From: CBDCFV01 sp965216425 | GTDB taxonomy: Bacteria; Chloroflexota; Dehalococcoidia; Lucifugimonadales; UBA3495 | Assembly (NCBI GenBank): GCA_965216425.1 | Contig: CBDCFV010000005.1 | Location: forward strand, 496,001-560,000 | Direction of reading: 5' to 3' | DNA: 64,000 nt | Shown: one piece after another, positions 1 through 9,749 of the stretch | Position numbering within the stretch: position 1 is the first letter of the stretch | Layout: every line of letters begins with the position of its first letter | Translations under genes and position numbers: made by a program | The notes under the pieces: model-generated | The model's input: the letters and a program-made list of their open reading frames with translations, nothing else | Database searches by the model: none | Told to the model about the DNA's origin: nothing

Positions 1-1
1 T

Positions 2-232
2 TCCGGTCAAGATATAGAACAGCTACAGCAAAGCATCGTCGGCGCACTGACCTACGGAGTTGGAGAGTACGATAAAGCCCGCGACGAAACTTGGCCCGAC
101 CCGCCCCGAGCCCTCACCGGCTGGACCATTTCACGAGTGGAGGGCGAGCCGTGCCTCCGTTGCGCCAGCCCCTTCGCCTCCACCCGCGTCCGGGGTCGGG
201 GCACTTACTACTGCCCCAACTGCCAACGTTAA
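2..232 (+). CDS. Fpg/Nei family DNA glycosylase, 3' end only
   Basis: The window opens inside a gene read from base 2 that stops at TAA 230-232. The last 76 codons end in a zinc finger of the Fpg/Nei type: CLRC, then about 20 residues later CPNCQR, the C-terminal Cys4 finger that binds DNA in formamidopyrimidine-DNA glycosylase. The preceding residues, with a hydrophobic helix reading IVGALTYGVGEYDKARD, fit the region just before the finger. The enzyme removes oxidised bases from DNA. The catalytic N-terminal proline and most of the protein lie upstream of the window, so Fpg (MutM) and Nei cannot be separated here. Confidence 0.8.
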   Translation, partial: SGQDIEQLQQSIVGALTYGVGEYDKARDETWPDPPRALTGWTISRVEGEPCLRCASPFASTRVRGRGTYYCPNCQR

Positions 233-331
233 TACCTCGGCATCAGGACCTCTGCAAAGTCTTTCCCCATAGCAAAACCCTGACCCAACCCATCAGTCCC
301 GCTCAGAACGTCACGCTCGGCCTCAAACTCG

Positions 332-492
332 TCATTCCCGCGCAGGCGGGAATCCAGAGTCGTTCACCGACGGTAACGTTCTTTTATCTCAACGCGTATG
401 GATTCCTGCGCAGGCGGGAATGACGGATGACCCCTTGGGGTCATGTACGATGCCGACAATCGGCTATATTCATGGGAATGACGGGGGACTTA
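332..492. repeat. Dispersed palindromic repeat cluster (GCGGGAAT type)
   Basis: The gene-free stretch 233-508 holds two inverted copies of a short palindrome, CATTCCCGCGCAGGCGGGAA at 333-352 and its partner ending GGCGGGAATGACGG at about 398-426. They are followed by a GACCCCTTGGGGTC palindrome and a tail ending CATGGGAATGACGGGG. A similar arrangement recurs at about 40360-40510, and shorter copies lie at 39529-39559 and 63391-63443. It is a non-coding dispersed repeat family; nothing suggests a CRISPR array. Confidence 0.7.
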
Positions 493-508
493 TGACCAGT
501 ACCCTTGT

Positions 509-928
509 CTATGCTGCCGTCCCATAGATACGCTCCGGGACTACGATAATCACTGACCGGCGGTCGTCGCGCATCGCTTGGTCGTACTCTTCCCAATTGG
601 AGTGTTCCTCTCCCGATGCGGCCTTGAAGGTCTCCCGCAGGGCCAGCCGCAGCTCATCCGCGTCAGTGTTGCCGGCCGACAGGACGGTTGCTTGGCCTTC
701 CAGCACCACAAACCCCCACCAGCTTTCGTTGGACACCAGCAAAGAACAGTTGGGGTTGCGCCGCAGGTTGTGCAGCTTGGCTCGCGTCTCGGTCACCGAG
801 AAGGCGATGCCGTCCCTGTATGGGCCGCAACTGATAATGCTCATCTGCGCGTTTCCGTCGCGCCGGAAGGTGGTCAGCACACCGCGGTGGGTTTGAGTTG
901 CAAATTCTCTCACGTTGTCGGGAAGCAT
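509..928 (-). CDS. PPOX-class flavin/F420-type oxidoreductase family protein
   Basis: A 139-residue protein of the pyridoxamine 5'-phosphate oxidase-like split-barrel fold, resembling the PPOX-class F420-dependent group. The N-terminus (about 14-50) has the usual pattern of a short helix, then VLTTFRRDGNAQMSIISCGP, then TRAKLHNLRRNPNCSLLV, which in this family forms the flavin or deazaflavin pocket. Such proteins reduce small substrates with FMNH2 or F420H2; the substrate here is unknown. The start is well set by AGGAGGAA three bases before ATG. It is the last gene of a minus-strand run, 32 bases after the acetyltransferase, and may be cotranscribed with it. Confidence 0.75.
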   Translation of the reverse strand: MLPDNVREFATQTHRGVLTTFRRDGNAQMSIISCGPYRDGIAFSVTETRAKLHNLRRNPNCSLLVSNESWWGFVVLEGQATVLSAGNTDADELRLALRETFKAASGEEHSNWEEYDQAMRDDRRSVIIVVPERIYGTAA

Positions 929-960
929 GTATTCCTCCTGGTTGTTTTACGACCGGAGCC

Positions 961-1443
961 TCAAGACCCCAGCACAAAGTCGATTTCCAATAGATCGTAA
1001 TCGGACTGTACCATGCCCAAGTTGGCGTAGACCTGCTGCGCTACGTGGTTATTCTTCTCCACGTAGAGCCTGAACCCGCAAACGTCTCCCTGCGCTTCCG
1101 CCTCGGATTTTACGTATGCTTCCAATGCCCGGTAAATGCCGTGACGACGATACTCGGATGCGACGTACACACTCTGAATCCACCAGAAGTACCCGTTGCG
1201 CCAGTCGCTCCATTCATAGGTTATCATGAGCTGGCCTACAACACGTCCCCCGGCCTCAGCGACGCAATAAAACCCCCGGTCGCCGTTCTTGAACACCGCG
1301 GCGACACCGGTGGTCAGCGTACCAATGTCCAGCCTCTTACCCTCCGACTCCCAAGCAAGAGCCGCGTTAAACTCCACCACGGTCTCCTGGTCGGCGACCG
1401 TGGCACGGCGCACATTCAAGTTAAGGGACTGATCATTCGCCAT
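961..1443 (-). CDS. GNAT family N-acetyltransferase
   Basis: A 160-residue single-domain GNAT protein. The region at about 90-125 carries the acetyl-CoA loop in the form IQSVYVASEYRRHGIYRALE (a variant of the usual V-x-x-x-x-R-x-x-G-x-[GA]), followed by the beta strand and bulge ending in YVEKNNHVAQQVYANLGMV, typical of the GNAT C-terminus. It transfers an acetyl group from acetyl-CoA to an amine; the acceptor is not predictable. The ATG follows a GGAAAG ribosome-binding site. It sits 48 bases downstream of the Rad50-like gene and upstream of the PPOX gene, so it may be a passenger in that transcript. Confidence 0.85.
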   Translation of the reverse strand: MANDQSLNLNVRRATVADQETVVEFNAALAWESEGKRLDIGTLTTGVAAVFKNGDRGFYCVAEAGGRVVGQLMITYEWSDWRNGYFWWIQSVYVASEYRRHGIYRALEAYVKSEAEAQGDVCGFRLYVEKNNHVAQQVYANLGMVQSDYDLLEIDFVLGS

Positions 1444-1491
1444 ATCGCTTTCCTGCTCCGGTTCCTCGCAGATTCTAACAACTTGCCCGCC

Positions 1492-4087
1492 TTAGCTTAT
1501 CCAGAAGGTCGACCCCGTCTCCTCTTTCTGGACCTCGATGCGTACTGGAAAGGCGTCCTTCAATTCTTCCAAGTGGGTAATGACGATGATTTTATCGAAG
1601 TCGTCTTCTATCGCGCTGATGACATCCAGTATGCGCTCCCGTCCCGCGGCGTCCTGGGAGCCGAAGCCTTCGTCGATGAACAACGTTGGTAATGGGGGCG
1701 CCCATCCGTTGCGCCAGGACCTTGGAGAGGGCTATCCGCAGCGCCAGGTTCACCCGAAAGGCCTCACCGCCGCTGTACATCTCGTAGCTGCGCGGGCCCA
1801 GTTCATCGCTGACGTTTATTTGCAGCGTTTCTATCGGGTCGCCCTGGCCGGAGCGCCGCTCCCTCTGGGTCTCCATCTTGACGTGCATCCGGTTGTCCGT
1901 CATACGGCCCAGCAGCGTGTTTGCTTCCTCTTCCAACCGGGGCACCACCGTTTCAATGAGCATCGCTTGGATTCCTTGGCGACCGAAGGCAGTCATCAAC
2001 TCCTGGTATATACCCTCGTCTTCCCTGTAAACGGCTAACCGGGCTTCATCTTTCGCAACCTCATCCCGCAGGTTGATTAGGCGCTGCCGTTCCCCTTCGA
2101 GCCACCCTTGGCGGGCAATGGCAGCCTGCCGGGAGTCCTGTATTCGGGACTGGACAACTTCGGCCGCGGCGAGACGCTGGTGCCACAACGGCAACTCGGA
2201 AATCGCCTCTTCATCAGCTTGACGCCGTTGTTGGACCAACTTTAAGTCATCCCGGCGCCGCTCCAGCAGTTCACGGATGCGGGTAAGGGACTCCTCTTCC
2301 GCAGGCAGGTTGTCCTGGGCTTGAGACAAGCTGGCCAGTTGCTGCTCGAAAGATTGAAGGGCGCGGGTATCGGCATAGCACTGCTGACGTTTCTCTTCGC
2401 TGTACCCCAACGACTTGATCTGTTCTCGTACAGTCTCCAATTCGGAGTGCTCTACTTGGGCGAACGCTTTCGATGCCAGGGAGGTACGGACAATCTCGAG
2501 TTGGCTTTTCATTTGGGCCAACTCGGACTGCGCTTCACGGGACTCGCGGACCAAGAGTTCCAATCGCTGGATTCTTGCATCCCCTTCCCGCAACGCGGTG
2601 GTCAGCGCCTTCTGCTGCTGGTCGACGTCTTTTCCCAGGTCTGCTTTCCCTGCCTCCAGCCGTTGCAGCGACGCTTGGTTTTGACGGTACAAGTTGCGTT
2701 TTTCGGCAATGTCTTTTTGATAGGCCTGGGCAAGGCGGCCGCAACCGTCCCCGCCCAAGCTTGTCTGGCAAAGAGGACAGACGGCCCCCGCGCCTTCGCC
2801 GCTTGAATGGTCCAGAAGTTCCAGCTTGGAGCGCAATTCAAGGCCTTCAAGCCGGTAACGTTCAGCCGCGCCTTGGGCTTCGCCGATGGCCGTGGAGATC
2901 TTGTTTAATTTGTCTTGGCCGGCGACAACCCTTATCTTCTCCTCTTCCAAGCTTTCCAAGTGAGCGTATGCCTGTTCACGCTGCCCGATCAGCTCGGCCT
3001 CTGCATTGGCATTGGGGGGCAATTCAACCTCTACCTTATGGATTAGTTGCTTGACTTGGCCTTCCAACACGGACCGGCTGCCCTCGATGGCCCGCAACAA
3101 CCGATTTTCATGCTCGGTGAGGCGGTCAAATCGCGAGCGGGTAGCTTCGAGAAGGTCAAGCCGTTCGCGGGCCTTGGCCAACCGTCCGGCTCCGGCCCGT
3201 ATGGCATCGGCATCGCCGGTCACCTTCAGATAGTGGTTAATGCGTTCCCGACCAGCGGCGGAAGCCACCTCCAACTGCTGTATTTCTCTGCGATGGGCTT
3301 CTATCTGCCCCTGTAGTTCCACTGACTGGTCCTTGCGACGCTCCAAATCGGCTACCTTGGAGCGCAGTCCATCGACGGCGAGGCGACTGTCTTCCGCTTG
3401 GCGCTCTATAGCATCCAAATGGGCCTTGATTTGGTCCAGTTCTTGCGCCGGGTCTCCGATTGCTTCGATGTCCCGGCGTAGCCGCTCCAAGGACCCTTCC
3501 ATCTCCGCCGCGCCGGTCCTGCTCTCGTCCAAACGCTTTTTGGCCAACTCCTGCAGGCGGTCATAGTCATCCAATCCCAGTATTTTCGCCAGCACTGCCT
3601 TGCGGTCGGCTGGAGTCTTGTTGGTGAATTCGTCGGCCCGGCCTTGCAGGAGAAAGGCCGAATTAATAAACGAGTCATAGTCCATGCCGATGGTCTGCTC
3701 GATCCTGGCTTGGGTCTCCCGGATGTTGTTGCCGGGAATCGGTCGAGCCTGTTCAAGATCGCCCAACACCTGAAACTGCAAATCGGTAGACCCCTGCCGC
3801 CGCCGGCCGCCCCCTCGGGAACGGCTCCTGATTACCCGGTAGGATGTGTCCCGCGCTACGAATTCCAGCTCTACTCGCATCTCTTCCGCGCCGTAGGATA
3901 TGAGCGCGTCCTGAGTCTTGGCGCGGGACTCGCCCCACAAGCACCAAGTAATGGCGTCAAGCAACGCCGACTTGCCGTGGCCGTTGGACCCGCACAAGCA
4001 AGCAACGTGTATCCCTTGGAAGTCCAAGGTGGGCACGTCTTCCCGGTAACACAGGAAATTCCTAACGCTGAGGCGTACGGGTATCAC
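1492..4087 (-). pseudogene. SbcC/Rad50-like zinc-hook SMC ATPase, one-base frameshift
   Basis: An SMC-family ATPase of about 865 residues when both frames are joined. The N-terminus has a Walker A, GSNGHGKS. Long coiled coils flank a zinc hook VCPLCQ near residue 440, and the ABC signature YSGGEAFRVNLALR lies near the C-terminus. The Walker B and D-loop, LFIDEGFGSQD, sit in a different frame (1492-1683): one extra base in the GGGGG run at 1694-1698 breaks the gene just before them. The break may be a sequencing error or a real mutation. The chosen GTG start follows AGAGGTGG; a TTG at 4102 is an alternative. The protein is shorter than typical SbcC, no sbcD/mre11 partner is beside it, and it follows mcrB and mcrC in the same direction, suggesting a role in DNA restriction rather than general repair. 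Confidence 0.85.
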
Positions 4088-4194
4088 GGGCCCACCTCTC
4101 AAAGGTTTATAATTTTACTACAGGCAAATAACCCCGTCTCTCCTTCCTCTTCACGTCCAACTCCTCCCGCTGAGCCCAGTACGGGGACTCTGTG

Positions 4195-5304
4195 TCATTC
4201 CGCGTAAAACGGGTGCGGGTCCGCCATTGCCAATAATTGGCGTCTTATCACGCTGGCAGTTGAACCCAAGTCAACCGTAGCGAAACGGATAGCGTGTCCC
4301 TGGATGATTACGGCTTCGTCTACCATTCCGTCGACCGTAGGGTGCAGCATCAACCCGGATGCGGTGGCCGACAGCGGGTCGCTGTCGTTTTCCTGGGACC
4401 GCAGATAAGCGTAGATTTGGTATATGTACCCGCTACGTAATGTCTCCTCCCGGTATTGCCCGGTAGCCAAAACGGAAGTGAATTTAGTGTCGATAACCAT
4501 GCGTCGCCCATCGGCCGGATGGTCCAGCACGATATCGGTTTTCATTGCCGGAAGAATGGACTCAATGCCGGGTGTGGGACTGTCCTTCGGCCAGTCGATC
4601 CTCTTCCCCGCGCTAACGCGCCACCCGGACTGCGTTAAGACGACATCGTAGAACCCTGCTACGGCCCTTTCAAACAGACGCCGGAGCCAACCGATATCAT
4701 TCCTGTCTGGCGATTTCAAGCGCCTGTCGCCAAATTCTTCGTTGGGTAACGCCAAATCGAAGGCCAGCCGCGCCGCGGCCACCATCAGGCGGTCGTTGGC
4801 GTCGAAACGTCCGAATGTGTCTACCGAAACTTCGATTCGGGCCGGTTTCTCGCCCCTCACTCCCAACCGCTCCAACCGCGCCGCCAAAGAACGGCAGCGG
4901 TGGGCCAGGTCCCGGCGCCCGACTGTACCAGTCAGTTTAACCAACGCCGCCCGGACAAGGCGGTTGCGGGGCGTGTCAATTGTTAGTTCGTCGAACCGGC
5001 ACGCTATCAAACCCCGTTCCAGCAGTTGGCGGGTTTCCGTGTACCGGAGGTCAACCCTGCCTCGGACCCGGTTCAATGTCGCGTGTTGCGTCCGCCATCC
5101 GAAACTCAGGTTTCGGGCCAACCGCCGTTCCACCTCATGGGCCAGAATTTCTGCCACCAGGTCCGGGATGTCATCGGGGTTCTCTTCAACCTCTGTCCGC
5201 CTCTCGTTGTCAATCCGGCCGAACAGGTCCGAGGCATAAAGCAGCAGCAGCCAGATATTCCTTACGGGAATCCGATGCTGCCCGGAAAGGACAGTCGCAA
5301 CCAT
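4195..5304 (-). CDS. mcrC: McrC-like nuclease subunit of McrBC restriction system
   Basis: A 369-residue protein matching the McrC family. The C-terminal half holds a PD-(D/E)XK nuclease core: D257 in KTDIVL, then IDTKF with D272 and K274, followed by the helix YIYQIYAYL. The N-terminus, RIPVRNIWLLLLYASDLF, and the middle motif RGRVDLRYT are family hallmarks. McrC cuts DNA when activated by the McrB GTPase at modified cytosines. Its ATG shares one base with the mcrB stop (TAATG), so the two are translationally coupled. A gap of about 107 bases separates it from the Rad50-like gene. Confidence 0.9.
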   Translation of the reverse strand: MVATVLSGQHRIPVRNIWLLLLYASDLFGRIDNERRTEVEENPDDIPDLVAEILAHEVERRLARNLSFGWRTQHATLNRVRGRVDLRYTETRQLLERGLIACRFDELTIDTPRNRLVRAALVKLTGTVGRRDLAHRCRSLAARLERLGVRGEKPARIEVSVDTFGRFDANDRLMVAAARLAFDLALPNEEFGDRRLKSPDRNDIGWLRRLFERAVAGFYDVVLTQSGWRVSAGKRIDWPKDSPTPGIESILPAMKTDIVLDHPADGRRMVIDTKFTSVLATGQYREETLRSGYIYQIYAYLRSQENDSDPLSATASGLMLHPTVDGMVDEAVIIQGHAIRFATVDLGSTASVIRRQLLAMADPHPFYAE

Positions 5305-6755
5305 TACAGCCCTTCGAGCAAAACAGACTTGGCCCTCTGCGCGGTGTCTGGGAAATCAAACCAATATTCGTCAAGCAAGGGACCAATCTCTTTCTCGACC
5401 ACTCGGACGAACCATTCCTGCGGGTCCGGTATGACGGCACCGACAGGTGGAGTTACATAACTGTGGCCTACCCGGAATTGACGGCCCAAGCTTCTGTCGT
5501 CGGCGATTTGCCGGTTCAGGTTACCCAGCCGTTTCTCAATCTCTTCCAGGAATTGGGTATCGACGCCACAATGTTCCCTTACCCAGTCCTTCCAAGGTGG
5601 ACCAAAAGTGGGTTCCAGTTCCTCAAATGCGAAACGGCGGCGGAAGGCCAAATCCACCAGAGCCAGGGAGCGGTCGGCTATATTCATGGTGCCTATGACA
5701 TACAGATTGCCGGGTATGTAGACCCGCTCGTTCTCCGATCTCCGGTAACTCAAGGCCAGTGCATCGGCGGCGTCCCGCTTGTCAGCTTCCAGCAAGGTAA
5801 GCATCTCGCCAAAAATCTGCGCTGGATTGCCTCGGTTGATTTCCTCTATCACCATCACGCAGGACGAATCAGGGTTGTTGCGGGCGGAGTTGATCATCTG
5901 CAGAAACGGCCCGTCTACCAGTTCCAACCGACCATTGCCCGAGGGACGCCATCCCCGGACAAAGTCCTCGTAGGACAGGTTGGTATGAAATTGCACGGCT
6001 TGGATCTTGCCCTCATCTCGCCGGCCCATCAGGGCAAAAGCCAGTTTCCGGGCCAGCCAGGTCTTGCCGGCGCCGGGCGGCCCTTGAAGGATCAGGTTCT
6101 TCTTGAAGCGCAACGTTTCGAGAATGTCCTCTAACCTCGCGCGTTCCAAAAAGCAACCTTCAGCCATGATGTTGTCAATAGAATACGGCAGTGGCGTTGG
6201 TTCTGGAGGGCGCGAGGGAGAATCTGGGGATATGTTCTCCTCATCCGTTATATCAGGGTCGGCTGACTCATCATCGAGCCAGCCCCACTCCTGTAGGAAT
6301 CGGTCATAATCTTGGGGTTTGCTCTCAAATGTAAAGCCAATCAACCCATCGGCAGCCCAGGGAATTGTCCCTGCCCCCGGCCAAACTTCCCAAACAGTCG
6401 ATCTGTTGGTGTAGAAGTACCATTCACGGATAGGAGCGACGCGTGTCCAGTCAACCTCAACATGGCGGCCGTCTCCCACGTTTTTCCTAATCGTTCCTGT
6501 TGCTTTGATGGCCATCGTCGACACGTCGGCTCCATCGTTATTAAATGGGAGATTGTATTTTCGCCTGTAGGCCGCCTTGATTGCGATGCGGTCTCCAGGA
6601 CGCATTGACTTTACTTGGTCCAGGTATCTGTCGTAATACCCGTTTTCCCAGATACCATCTCGTATAAACCGGTTGGTCTGGTCGTCTGTCCTACCGTAGG
6701 ACGCTCCCACAAACCAGCAAGGTCGCTGCCTGGCGGTTCCAATGGTTGAAGTCAT
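5304..6755 (-). CDS. mcrB: McrB-like AAA+ motor with N-terminal reader-like domain
   Basis: The C-terminal half is a McrB-type AAA+ domain. Counted from the upstream GTG at 6800, it has Walker A GPPGAGKT at 240-247, Walker B VMVIEE at about 315-320, the McrB signature GTMNIADRS at about 370-378, and arginine fingers in FRRRF at 386-390. McrB binds GTP and drives the McrC nuclease along DNA. The first 175 residues (CWFVGASYGRTDD, MRPGDRIAIKAAYRRKYNLPF, VEVDWT) resemble EVE/PUA-like modified-base readers rather than the E. coli McrB DNA-binding domain; this is inference. I chose the ATG at 6755 because a promoter-like TATAAT sits between it and the upstream GTG. Its stop overlaps the mcrC start by one base. 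Confidence 0.88.
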   Translation of the reverse strand: MTSTIGTARQRPCWFVGASYGRTDDQTNRFIRDGIWENGYYDRYLDQVKSMRPGDRIAIKAAYRRKYNLPFNNDGADVSTMAIKATGTIRKNVGDGRHVEVDWTRVAPIREWYFYTNRSTVWEVWPGAGTIPWAADGLIGFTFESKPQDYDRFLQEWGWLDDESADPDITDEENISPDSPSRPPEPTPLPYSIDNIMAEGCFLERARLEDILETLRFKKNLILQGPPGAGKTWLARKLAFALMGRRDEGKIQAVQFHTNLSYEDFVRGWRPSGNGRLELVDGPFLQMINSARNNPDSSCVMVIEEINRGNPAQIFGEMLTLLEADKRDAADALALSYRRSENERVYIPGNLYVIGTMNIADRSLALVDLAFRRRFAFEELEPTFGPPWKDWVREHCGVDTQFLEEIEKRLGNLNRQIADDRSLGRQFRVGHSYVTPPVGAVIPDPQEWFVRVVEKEIGPLLDEYWFDFPDTAQRAKSVLLEGL

Positions 6756-6789
6756 ATTTTGCCCCCGGGATTGTGGTTGGCTTAAGTCG

Positions 6790-6818
6790 ATTATAACCAC
6801 GGCTACCTAACCAGTCAC
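6790..6818 (-). promoter_or_regulatory. Probable sigma70-type promoter of mcrB operon
   Basis: On the minus strand GTGACT (6813-6818), a 17-base spacer and a perfect TATAAT (6790-6795) lie about 35 bases upstream of the mcrB ATG at 6755. The -35 box is only a partial match, so this is a moderate call. Confidence 0.45.
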
Positions 6819-6948
6819 CACCATTCGGAACAGTGGATTGTCCTCACAACCTTGACCCTTTGGACTTGCCCCGCCTACAATCGTGAATCGGACACTACAT
6901 AAGCTCGCCGGAACCTTGTACTCACTCGGCGACCTTGGGAGCTACAAA

Positions 6949-8283
<1,335 letters not shown>

Positions 8284-8432
8284 CGGGGCGGGGGGAGACC
8301 TCCAAGTTCAGGTGTCGTAAATTCGTTAGTAAGCGACTCGTCCATGCTGACGCGGGAAAACTACACCACAAGGACGGCAGTTCGGGAATCTCGGCCTCGC
8401 GCAATCCCTAAAGCACATCCAAGAAAGCTTAC

Positions 8433-9029
8433 ATGAGAACATACAATGTGCCTGATTGGATTACCACCAACCTTGTGAACCAAGGTCTCTCCGACAATGC
8501 TTATTTCCTCTGTGGCACCGCACGCGCATGGGGGATCATCAGGATGGCCGCTGATGCACTTGATGACTTGGACAAAAGGGCAGGAATACTCGGTGGCCCA
8601 TTGAAAATAGCGGAATACCACGCCTATGCCGGCATCAGCGCTTCCCGAACCGCTATTGATGCCGCCGCGGCTTGGCTCAATGCACTGTTACAGTTGGGAG
8701 TGAGTCCACCTCACCAAATCAACCTGAGCAGGGAAAAATTCCAAGAAAAAGTCTTGAAAGGCCGACCTGAACTTAAACTCTACGTCCAAGAACTGGGTAC
8801 TCTGGGAAACCATATCGACCCTCACCGTCAACGAGCACAACATCGAGAAGGGTTAGCACTTCGACATCATGTGTATTCCCAAAAATCAGGACATCCTGGC
8901 GGCTGGTACCTTGCACCGAAAGGCATAAGCGGCGATCATACCGATGACCTCCACATGGCAGAGCTGTTCAGATCTTGGGCCGACAAGATTGAAACCAACT
9001 TGCACGGGATTCATCAGCAATTAGTATGA
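8433..9029 (+). CDS. Hypothetical protein
   Basis: I do not recognise this 198-residue protein. It is mostly helical in appearance, with alanine-rich stretches at 40-90 (ADALDDLDKRAG, YHAYAGISASRTAIDAAAAW), a histidine- and arginine-rich middle (GNHIDPHRQRAQHREGLALRHH at about 128-149) and no membrane segment or signal peptide. The helical build with a polar RxxxxH-like stretch recalls HEPN proteins, but the match is too loose for a call. A weak AAGAAAG ribosome-binding site precedes the ATG. A lipoprotein gene starts 18 bases downstream, so the two may be cotranscribed. Confidence 0.6.
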   Translation: MRTYNVPDWITTNLVNQGLSDNAYFLCGTARAWGIIRMAADALDDLDKRAGILGGPLKIAEYHAYAGISASRTAIDAAAAWLNALLQLGVSPPHQINLSREKFQEKVLKGRPELKLYVQELGTLGNHIDPHRQRAQHREGLALRHHVYSQKSGHPGGWYLAPKGISGDHTDDLHMAELFRSWADKIETNLHGIHQQLV

Positions 9030-9047
9030 CCCGCGGGATACTTCCAA

Positions 9048-9632
9048 ATGCGGATTTCCTTGCTGGCCTTGAGCTTCACTGTAGCCATATTATTAGCCTG
9101 CAGTCCAAATTCGACCCCTGCCTTGGAGTCAACTTCCGGCAAAGTCTCGTCGCAACAACGCACAAACCCAACCCCCACTTACCTATTATCCGAAGATTCA
9201 GCTATTTCGATATTGAAGACTTACCTTCAGGACTGCATCCTGAGCTGGGAAGTGCAGCATGAACCTGCCCTCGGGAGAAAGATGCAGAGAAATGCACCCG
9301 TTCCCTCTGGAAAGCAACGCAAGTGGTGGACGGACTTAGCAACAGAGACCGACGGGAACATTGAATGGTCAGCCCGGTACCATGAAGTTACAAAGTCAGA
9401 CACCACCAAATTGGTCAGAATTCAGCGAGGAACCGAGACTTGGGTCGTCATCGGACCAGGACTTGAAAGAACACAAGGTACATTCGCAGCCGTTCCCGGC
9501 AGATGGCAGGTGTACGCCGGCTACCGGATCGCATACCCACTAGATGGTCCCGCTCGACTCGCCCTCACGGAACTCAAGAAACCATTGGATACCTACTTCG
9601 ACCGAGATTGCAGCGGATATTTGAAGAGATAG
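9048..9632 (+). CDS. Hypothetical lipoprotein
   Basis: A 194-residue protein with a type II signal peptide: MRI, a hydrophobic core, then the lipobox ILLAC with the lipidated cysteine at position 18. A serine/threonine/proline-rich linker follows (about 19-45), then a soluble domain with no motif I recognise. It should be anchored on the outer face of the cytoplasmic membrane. It lies 18 bases after the unknown gene at 8433, suggesting a shared transcript. Confidence 0.7.
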   Translation: MRISLLALSFTVAILLACSPNSTPALESTSGKVSSQQRTNPTPTYLLSEDSAISILKTYLQDCILSWEVQHEPALGRKMQRNAPVPSGKQRKWWTDLATETDGNIEWSARYHEVTKSDTTKLVRIQRGTETWVVIGPGLERTQGTFAAVPGRWQVYAGYRIAYPLDGPARLALTELKKPLDTYFDRDCSGYLKR

Positions 9633-9749
9633 CTTGTCTCCTCACTCCTCCCACACCTGCTTCGACCGACCTGTCCCAGCGTTTGTACCGCCTTCTATCT
9701 TTCAACTGGTCACCTCAGTAATTTAGGGTTAACAATTGTTGAGTCACCA

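Noticed and set aside
60..423. Two open frames in the first 420 bases
   Set aside because: They are other-frame readings over the Fpg/Nei zinc finger (true frame 2-232) and the palindromic repeats, with proline- and serine-rich composition.
332..426. Possible CRISPR array
   Set aside because: Only two inverted palindromes with unequal spacing, and copies are dispersed through the window; there are no regular spacers and no cas genes.
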